The notes below the pieces were generated by a model. It searched no databases and was not told the origin of the DNA. It saw only the letters and a program-made list of their open reading frames with translations. Shown here piece by piece: positions 1 to 4,707 of a DNA stretch of 9,608 nt. Position numbers and translations under genes: made by a program. Numbering within the stretch: the stretch's first letter is position 1; every line of letters begins with the position of its first letter. The stretch covers positions 1 through 9,608 of the forward strand of contig DGUF01000221.1 in NCBI GenBank assembly GCA_002394525.1, read 5' to 3'. This stretch comes from Lachnospiraceae bacterium UBA4317. Lineage in GTDB: Bacteria > Bacillota_A > Clostridia > Lachnospirales > Lachnospiraceae.

Positions 1-2
1 CG

Positions 3-383
3 CTGGAGCCCTGCCAGATGTGCGCGGGGGCCATCATCCAGTCCCGGATCGACCGGGTCGTGATCGGTACGACCAGCCCCAAGTCGGGCTGCGGCGGGAC
101 CCTGCTCAACATCCTGCAGAACCCCGATTTCAACCACCAGGCCGATGTCCTCTACGGCGTCCTGCGGGAGGAGTGCACAGAGATCCTGCAGCGCTTTTTT
201 AAGGACCTGCGGCGGCGCAACAAGGAACGCAAAAAGATGCTGCGCTTGCAGCAGGCACAGATATCGGAACACCCGGTGCAGATACAGCAGGCACAGATAT
301 CGGAACACCCGGTGCAGATACAGCAGGCACAATTGTCATCGCAACAGCCGGCGCCCCATGAACAGGAGGTGATCCGCCAATGA
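3..383 (+). CDS. tadA: tRNA adenosine(34) deaminase TadA, 3' part only (5' end outside window)
   Basis: TadA deaminates adenosine-34 of tRNA to inosine, which allows wobble decoding. The frame is open from the window edge and begins LEPCQMCAGAI. This matches the second zinc-binding motif of the family, PCxxC, with the two cysteines at bases 12-14 and 21-23. The HAE motif with the catalytic glutamate must lie upstream of the window. The downstream text, including SGCGGTLLNILQNPDFNHQ and a C-terminal helix ending near FFKDLRRR, is typical of bacterial TadA. Family members normally stop about there. This one continues for roughly 50 residues as a Gln-rich tail with two full copies and one partial copy of QQAQISEHPVQI. 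The stop codon overlaps the next start as ATGA, which suggests translational coupling. The identification is secure; the function of the tail is unknown. Confidence 0.95.
   Translation: MEPCQMCAGAIIQSRIDRVVIGTTSPKSGCGGTLLNILQNPDFNHQADVLYGVLREECTEILQRFFKDLRRRNKERKKMLRLQQAQISEHPVQIQQAQISEHPVQIQQAQLSSQQPAPHEQEVIRQ
249..332 (+). repeat. 36-bp in-frame tandem repeat in the 3' end of tadA
   Basis: Two identical 36-bp copies (249-284 and 285-320) are followed by a third copy truncated after 11-12 bases (321-332). The length is a multiple of three, so the repeat adds whole copies of the 12-residue unit QQAQISEHPVQI without shifting the frame. The copies are identical to the base, which suggests a recent slippage duplication in the dispensable tail of TadA. 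Confidence 0.95.
364..374 (+). promoter_or_regulatory. Near-ideal Shine-Dalgarno for the phosphatase gene, inside tadA
   Basis: AGGAGGTGATC is fully complementary to the usual 3' end of bacterial 16S rRNA and ends five bases before the ATG at 380. It lies within the last codons of tadA. This supports the ATG at 380 as the start and points to efficient, possibly coupled, translation. Confidence 0.9.
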
Positions 384-1195
384 AAAAAATGATAGAACGA
401 CTTGCCGTGCTTCTGCTCACCCTGCTTCTGACAGTTGTTTTTCCCCTGCAACCGGTCTATGCGGCCGACGGAAACAGCGTTTCCCAGGAGGCCGTAAGCG
501 GAAACTTCCGGAATGTCCAGGCCGGAGCGATCGGCAAAAACAATCTGTTCCGCAGCCAGCACCCCGCGAACGGCAGCAAACGGTCCTATTACGCCAACGA
601 ACTTGCGGAGCTGAAGCAAATCCAGACCGTGCTGAATCTGTCTGATTCAGAGAAGGTCCTCAAGAATCATTTCAAAGAGGCGAAGATCGACTCTTCCTAT
701 TATTATAAGACTCTGTATGACAGGGGAAGTGTCTACACGGCAAACCTGAATCCGGAACATGTCAATTCCGCCTATCGGAAAAAACTCGTCGGCAGCCTGA
801 AATATATGGCCCGGACCAAAGGTCCCTATCTGATCCACTGCGAGATCGGCCGGGAACGCACCGGGTTTGCGATCCTGCTGCTGGAATGTCTGATGGGAGC
901 CCCCTACGACTATATGCTGGACGATTATGCACAGTCCTATGTGAATGTAAACAGACAGGACGCCGCCAAAGCCAGGCAGACAGCGGTCAGCTGCCTCAAC
1001 GCGGAATTCCGCTATATGACCGGCATTAAGAAAAAGACCGACTGGTCCAAAGCGAGCCTGATCACCTATGCAACAAGATACCTGATCAAGGGCGGTATGA
1101 CTACAGAGGAGGTCGCCGCTCTGAAAAAAAAGCTGGCTGTCTCCTACCCTGAGCATGGCATCGGCAGCAAGCTGGTGTGCAGTCCCGGCGAGTAA
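380..1195 (+). CDS. Secreted tyrosine/dual-specificity phosphatase-like protein (271 aa)
   Basis: Residues 1-28 form a classic Sec signal peptide: positive MKKMIER, a Leu/Val-rich core, then a signal-peptidase site after VYA. The mature protein has the cysteine-phosphatase P-loop HCEIGRERTG at residues 153-162. This fits HC(X)5R, with Cys154 as the presumed nucleophile and Arg160 as the phosphate-binding arginine. FRSQHP near residues 57-62 and LNLSDS near 85-90 resemble the conserved upstream elements of secreted bacterial PTP/DSP-like phosphatases. The protein would act outside the membrane, on a phosphotyrosine protein, phosphoinositide or inositol-phosphate substrate; the sequence does not decide which. 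The start is fixed by the strong SD at 364-374 and the ATGA overlap with tadA. No terminator is evident before the ffs promoter. Enzyme class is confident, substrate is not. Confidence 0.87.
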   Translation: MKKMIERLAVLLLTLLLTVVFPLQPVYAADGNSVSQEAVSGNFRNVQAGAIGKNNLFRSQHPANGSKRSYYANELAELKQIQTVLNLSDSEKVLKNHFKEAKIDSSYYYKTLYDRGSVYTANLNPEHVNSAYRKKLVGSLKYMARTKGPYLIHCEIGRERTGFAILLLECLMGAPYDYMLDDYAQSYVNVNRQDAAKARQTAVSCLNAEFRYMTGIKKKTDWSKASLITYATRYLIKGGMTTEEVAALKKKLAVSYPEHGIGSKLVCSPGE

Positions 1196-1207
1196 GCGCG
1201 GAAGTCC

Positions 1208-1236
1208 TTGACATTCCTTTCTCTTTTGACTATAGT
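1208..1236 (+). promoter_or_regulatory. Sigma-A/sigma-70 type promoter upstream of the SRP RNA
   Basis: A perfect -35 TTGACA (1208-1213) is separated by exactly 17 bases from TATAGT (1231-1236), a five-of-six match to the -10 consensus. Transcription should begin near 1243. A short inverted repeat, TTTGA/TCAAA (1225-1229 and 1239-1243), flanks the -10; it could be an operator or chance. This strength suits a stable RNA gene. It is the only good promoter before the SRP RNA, although it lies over 100 bases upstream of the RNA's terminal helix. Confidence 0.8.
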
Positions 1237-1243
1237 AATCAAA

Positions 1244-1352
1244 GTGTCTCGGATGTGAGAGGACGACTCCGGCAACAGAGCCTGAACCATGCCGGCCGGA
1301 CACGTCCATATCCGCACATTGGAATATATTATTGAACTGAATAGAAATACAT
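1244..1352 (+). other. Structured leader between the ffs promoter and the SRP RNA rod; no gene
   Basis: No reading frame with a ribosome site is seen here. Several complementary segments suggest folding: CCGGCA (1269-1274) with TGCCGG (1290-1295), GTGTC (1244-1248) with GACAC (1299-1303), GGAC (1261-1264) with GTCC (1304-1307), and ATGTG (1253-1257) with CACAT (1315-1319). Some pairings are mutually exclusive. The segment may be a removed 5' leader, or a diverged Alu-type domain of a large SRP RNA. I do not see the canonical Alu loop motifs, so I leave it undefined. Confidence 0.4.
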
Positions 1353-1354
1353 CC

Positions 1355-1545
1355 CTGCCCGGGGATGGAGTTTTGAAAGCTGCCTGCCGGCACGTATGGG
1401 TTCGGGTCTCGCGCAATGGAAACCTGTGAACCGTGTCAGGATGGGAACATAGCAGCACTAAGCGGGACCTTTCATGTGCCGCGAGGGTGCCTGGCCCTGC
1501 GGCCGGCCGGCAGCTTTGAGAACTCCATCTCAAGGGCAGTTTTTT
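1355..1545 (+). ncRNA. ffs: Signal recognition particle RNA (4.5S/scRNA-like)
   Basis: This is the RNA scaffold of the signal recognition particle. It binds Ffh and directs nascent membrane and secreted proteins to FtsY and the translocon. The diagnostic Ffh-binding domain is plain: GTCAGG (1435-1440), a closing ATG/CAT stem around a GGAA tetraloop (1444-1447), then AGCAGC (1451-1456). It is followed by the conserved segments CTAAGCGGGACC and ATGTGCCGCGAGGGTGCCTGG. The flanks form one long rod. GGGTTCGGGT pairs with the GCCTGGCCC side; the arm from GATGGAGTT to AAAGCTGCC (1364-1384) pairs with GGCAGCTTTGAGAACTCCATC (about 1509-1529); CTGCCC (1355-1360) pairs with GGGCAG (1534-1539). Seven Ts follow at once, so the rod also serves as the terminator. 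The 5' end is uncertain: about 1353 after processing, or about 1243 if the whole promoter leader is retained. Location between tadA and other genes is common in Firmicutes. Confidence 0.93.
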
Positions 1546-1546
1546 T
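1534..1546 (+). terminator. Intrinsic terminator of the SRP RNA
   Basis: The last pairing segment of the SRP RNA rod, GGGCAG (1534-1539), is followed directly by seven Ts (1540-1546). The long GC-rich rod plus U-tract meets the usual description of a rho-independent terminator. Confidence 0.75.
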
Positions 1547-1583
1547 GTCTCAGAAATAATGATTTCAGGAATATCTAAAGGAA

Positions 1584-1600
1584 GCGGTGGCGGACACCGC
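1584..1600 (+). other. Small hairpin upstream of the radical SAM gene
   Basis: GCGGTG (1584-1589) and CACCGC (1595-1600) form a perfect 6-bp stem with a five-base loop. It sits just downstream of AAAGGAA and just upstream of an in-frame ATG at 1604. It could affect access to the upstream start, or be incidental. Confidence 0.35.
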
Positions 1601-1660
1601 AATATGGCGCCGCTCCCGATTGCAGCTTGTACGCGGCTCAAACATGGACAGAAAGTAAGT

Positions 1661-2794
1661 ATGAAAAAACCCTTTGAAGAACTCTATCAATCTCTCTCGG
1701 ACTGCACCCTCTGCCCCCGGAACTGCCATGTCGACCGGCTGGGAGGAAAACGGGGCTTCTGCGGGGAGGCCGGAGTCCTGCGGGCCGCCCGGGCGGCCCT
1801 CTATTATACGGAGGAGCCGGTCATCTCCGGCAAAAACGGGAGCGGGACCGTCTTTTTTTCGGGCTGTGACCTGGGATGCATCTACTGCCAGAACCGCCAG
1901 ATCTCCCGGCCCGGCACAATTGGGAGTGTTTTTGCTGAATCCCGCGGGACAGATGCGCAGCAGGCGGCACAAATGCGGGACTCTGCCAACGGCAATATAC
2001 GTCCTGCTGGATCCCCGGCTGCCACAGACGACAATGGTCAGGCCGGATCAGCGGCAGAAATCCGGATTTCCGAGCTCTCTCCGGAGCGCCTGGCGGAGAT
2101 CTTTTTTGAGCTGGAGGCCCAGGGGGCCCACAACATCAACCTGGTGACGCCTGAGCACTTCGTCCCTCTCCTGATCCCGGCGCTGGACCAGGCTAAAAAA
2201 GGAGGGCTCTCCATCCCGGTCGTCTACAACACCGGCAGCTATGAAAAGGTCGAGGCGGTCCGGGCCCTGGAAGGCCTGGTGGACGTCTGGATGCCGGACC
2301 TCAAGTATGTCTCTCCCACTCTCTCCGCCCTCCACACCGGGGCAGCTGACTATTTTCAGTATGCCTCCGCCGCGATCGCGGAGATGGTCAGGCAGTGTCC
2401 CGACCCGGTCTTTTCCGACGGGAGCCATACCATCGACTGCCCGGACGACGCCGATGACCCCCTGCTGGTACGTGGCGTCCTGGTCCGCCACCTCTGCCTT
2501 CCCGGCTGCGGGGAGGACTCCAGAGCTGTCCTCCGCTATCTGCATGAGACCTACGGAGACCATATTTTTATCTCTATCATGAACCAGTACACCCCCATGC
2601 CCCAGGTCCTGGCCAGGAGGCTGGAAGGATCGGGACAGACAGGCCTGTCCGGCCTCTGCCGGCGGCTCTCCGGGGAGGAATACGACTCCCTGGTGGACTA
2701 TGCCATTGAGATCGGGATCGAAAACGGATTTATCCAGGAGAGCGGAACGGTCTCACCCTCCTATATCCCTCGTTTTGACGGGACGGGGATCTGA
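1661..2794 (+). CDS. PflX/COG1313-like radical SAM protein (377 aa)
   Basis: The radical SAM cluster motif CxxxCxxC is seen as CDLGCIYC (Cys69, Cys73, Cys76), preceded by SGTVFFSG and followed by QNRQIS, as in the COG1313 (PflX-type) family. An N-terminal Cys cluster, CTLCPRNC with a further Cys in GFCG (Cys15, 18, 22, 34), is also typical and may hold zinc or a second Fe-S cluster. Later family blocks are NLVTPEHF, VYNTGSYEKVE, VDVWMPDLKY, RHLCLPGC and ISIMNQYTPMP. The enzyme would cleave S-adenosylmethionine to a 5'-deoxyadenosyl radical; no substrate is established for this group. Relatives are nearer 290-310 residues. The excess comes largely from a polar, low-complexity insertion at about residues 84-137, plus a smaller one near 250-266. 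I chose the ATG at 1661 because homology begins there; the frame is open back to 1559 but that extension looks non-conserved. The local SD is weak and no clear promoter is visible. Confidence 0.9.
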   Translation: MKKPFEELYQSLSDCTLCPRNCHVDRLGGKRGFCGEAGVLRAARAALYYTEEPVISGKNGSGTVFFSGCDLGCIYCQNRQISRPGTIGSVFAESRGTDAQQAAQMRDSANGNIRPAGSPAATDDNGQAGSAAEIRISELSPERLAEIFFELEAQGAHNINLVTPEHFVPLLIPALDQAKKGGLSIPVVYNTGSYEKVEAVRALEGLVDVWMPDLKYVSPTLSALHTGAADYFQYASAAIAEMVRQCPDPVFSDGSHTIDCPDDADDPLLVRGVLVRHLCLPGCGEDSRAVLRYLHETYGDHIFISIMNQYTPMPQVLARRLEGSGQTGLSGLCRRLSGEEYDSLVDYAIEIGIENGFIQESGTVSPSYIPRFDGTGI

Positions 2795-2870
2795 CTCACT
2801 TCGGCCTCAAAGTATTTTATACAGCCTGAAACCGATGTTCATCAGCCAGAGCCGGGCTTTATCAGGCAAT

Positions 2871-2900
2871 AGAAAAACCACCCCGCAGGGTGGTTTTTCT
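2871..2900. terminator. Bidirectional intrinsic terminator between convergent genes
   Basis: AGAAAAACCACCC (2871-2883), a CGCA loop and GGGTGGTTTTTCT (2888-2900) form a perfect 13-bp stem. The arms carry an A-run and a T-run, so the element ends transcription on both strands. It serves the radical SAM gene from the left and the FAD oxidoreductase gene, transcribed toward it, from the right. A weaker pairing, GCCTGA (2824-2829) with TCAGGC (2862-2867), lies just to its left. Confidence 0.92.
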
Positions 2901-2941
2901 CAATATTCGTGGAATGAGTCAAAAGAACCGTACCCAGTGAC

Positions 2942-4501
2942 TCATTTTTTCTCGTGGTAGGTCTGTTCGGTGTTGACGTTCCAGATGTTGGAGCGGTCGG
3001 GGTTGCCGGTCCGGATATTTTTGACGGCCTCGAAGGAGGTCATCATGGAGTGGTCGAGGTTGTTGTAGCGGTGCTGGCCGTTGCGGCCGACGCAGTAGAG
3101 ATTGGGGATCTTGTCCAGGTAGCGGCGGAGGCGCCCGATCTCGCTGTAGGTGTCAAAGTAGGCGGGGTAGGCCTTTTTGACGCGTTCGACGTGGGAGTCG
3201 AGGACTTCGTCGGCGGATTCGATCATGCCGATTTTGACCATCTCGGAGATGCCCATTTTGGCGAAGTCGTCATCGGTCATGGACCACATGTCATCGCCTT
3301 CGTTGCAGAAGTATTCGAGGCCGACCCAGACGGTGTGCTCGACATCTGCGACCATGTAGGGGGACCAGTTGTTGAAGATCTGGAAGCGCCCCATTTTGAC
3401 GCCGCGGTCGTGGACGTAGACCCAGTCGTCGGGGACGATGTTGCCGATGGTGGGGATGCGGGTCTTGTTTTTGAGCTTGAGTCGGGGGACCAGGACGCCG
3501 ACGGTCATGTAGTCGCGGTAGGGGAGGCCGGCCGCGATCTCGCGGGCCTTTTCGGGGACGTTGTTCATGCCGCCGATGAGGTCCTTGATGGGCATGGAGG
3601 AGATGAAGATGTCTCCGGTCTCCTCGAAGGTCTGCCCGTCTTTTTCATAAGTGACGCCGGTCAGGACTCGGTCTTTGCCCTTGTGGATCTTTGTCACGCA
3701 GGCGCCGAGCTCGATGCGGCCGCCCTTTTTGCGGATCTCGTCGGCCGTGATCTCCCAGAGCTGGCCGGGGCCGTATTTGGGATAGCTGAATTCCTCGATG
3801 AGGGAGGTCTCTACCTCGCCGCCCTTTTTGCCCTTGATATGGACGGCCTTGCCGGCGGCGTCCTTGAGGACGGCCAGGATGGACAGGCCCTTGACGCGCT
3901 GGGCGCCCCAGTCGGCGGACATCTGCGAGGGGTGGCGGCCCCAGAGGTTCTCCGTGTAGTTTTCAAAGAACATGGAGTAGAGCTTTTTGCCGAAGCGGTT
4001 GATATAGAAGTCCTCGAGGGAGGTCTCTTTGCGCTTGTGGACCATGCTGCCCAGGTAGCTGAAGCCGGCCTGCATGGTGGCCGCGAGCCCCATGTTGGTG
4101 AATGTCTCGGGCTTGAGGGAGATGGGGTAGTCGAAAAACCGGTTGTTGAAAAAGATGCGGGAGATGCGGTTTCTGCGCAGCATGACCCGGTCTTCTTTTT
4201 CGGGATCGGGGCCGCCCTCCTCCAGGGAGCACTCGCGGAAGAGGACCTTGTCATCGTAGGCCGGTGCGCCCTGGACGGGCAGCATCTCGTTCCACCAGGC
4301 GTTGACCTCCGGCATCTTGGAAAAGAAGCGGTGGCCGCCCATGTCCATGCGGTTGCCCTTGTAGTTGACAGTCTTGGCGATGCCGCCGACCTGGCTGCCC
4401 TCTTCAAAGATGACGACTTCATATTCACCGGGGGTTCTGAGCAGTTCATAGGCGGCAGTCAGGCCCGCGGGGCCTCCGCCGATGATGATGACTTTTTTCA
4501 T
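2942..4501 (-). CDS. FAD-dependent oxidoreductase, HemY/UDP-galactopyranose-mutase-like (519 aa)
   Basis: The N-terminus is a Rossmann FAD-binding fold: [20 protein letters not shown] has the GxGxxG glycines at residues 8, 10 and 13. An acidic strand end (IFEE, residues 31-34) would bind the adenosine ribose. [10 protein letters not shown] and [11 protein letters not shown] (about 52-62) are signatures of the amine-oxidase/protoporphyrinogen-oxidase/UGM-like superfamily (COG1232). A C-terminal FAD-contact block, [24 protein letters not shown], lies at about 470-495. The protein is soluble and full length for this group. Heme synthesis is unlikely, since no heme genes are near. Proteins of this subfamily are often found with glycan-synthesis genes, and the neighbour is a GT-C-like membrane protein, so a role in sugar modification is a reasonable inference only. 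The start has AAAGGGA six bases upstream. Strong third-position GC bias leaves the antisense strand open throughout. Confidence 0.85.
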   Translation of the reverse strand: MKKVIIIGGGPAGLTAAYELLRTPGEYEVVIFEEGSQVGGIAKTVNYKGNRMDMGGHRFFSKMPEVNAWWNEMLPVQGAPAYDDKVLFRECSLEEGGPDPEKEDRVMLRRNRISRIFFNNRFFDYPISLKPETFTNMGLAATMQAGFSYLGSMVHKRKETSLEDFYINRFGKKLYSMFFENYTENLWGRHPSQMSADWGAQRVKGLSILAVLKDAAGKAVHIKGKKGGEVETSLIEEFSYPKYGPGQLWEITADEIRKKGGRIELGACVTKIHKGKDRVLTGVTYEKDGQTFEETGDIFISSMPIKDLIGGMNNVPEKAREIAAGLPYRDYMTVGVLVPRLKLKNKTRIPTIGNIVPDDWVYVHDRGVKMGRFQIFNNWSPYMVADVEHTVWVGLEYFCNEGDDMWSMTDDDFAKMGISEMVKIGMIESADEVLDSHVERVKKAYPAYFDTYSEIGRLRRYLDKIPNLYCVGRNGQHRYNNLDHSMMTSFEAVKNIRTGNPDRSNIWNVNTEQTYHEKK

Positions 4502-4617
4502 AAATAATCCCTTTCGAAGGTGTTTGCGCGTCTTTTTTTACAGCGCCTGAGTCCGAGATTTTCCTGCAGCTCTGCTGCTCTTTGTTTTCATTGAAATATG
4601 TCAGTGATTCCGGGGCC

Positions 4618-4656
4618 GGCATGCTGCCGGTCACGGGGCTGTCCCCGCAGCATGTC
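4618..4656 (-). other. Hairpin in the gap between the membrane protein and FAD oxidoreductase genes
   Basis: CATGCTGC (4620-4627) pairs perfectly with GCAGCATG (4647-4654), extended by one GC and one GU pair. Inside, GGGG (4635-4638) pairs with CCCC (4643-4646) around a CTGT loop, leaving a seven-base bulge. No T-run follows on either strand, so it is not a standard terminator. A second short stem, TGTGACA (4667-4673) with TGTCACA (4689-4695), lies next to the membrane-protein stop. The 206-bp gap has no convincing gene or promoter. Confidence 0.45.
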
Positions 4657-4707
4657 CCTGCTTTCGTGTGACACAGTGCCTGTCCCTCTGTCACAGCCCG
4701 CGCTCCG

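Noticed and set aside
1244..1352. Leader upstream of the SRP RNA considered as a riboswitch
   Set aside because: I could match no known aptamer core such as SAM, cobalamin, glycine, cyclic-di-GMP or T-box, and the downstream gene is a structural RNA.
1559..1660. Longer start for the radical SAM protein
   Set aside because: The extra 34 residues lie before the conserved N-terminal Cys cluster, look non-conserved, and begin only 13 bases after the SRP RNA terminator.
2954..4507. A 517-codon open frame on the plus strand, opposite the FAD oxidoreductase gene
   Set aside because: Its product is a biased Val/Asp/Gly/Ala/Leu text with no family signature. It results from the strong third-position GC bias of the real gene, which has clear FAD motifs.
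4446..4694. 82-codon minus-strand frame overlapping the start of the FAD gene
   Set aside because: It runs into the FAD gene in another frame, has no good SD and shows no recognisable domain.
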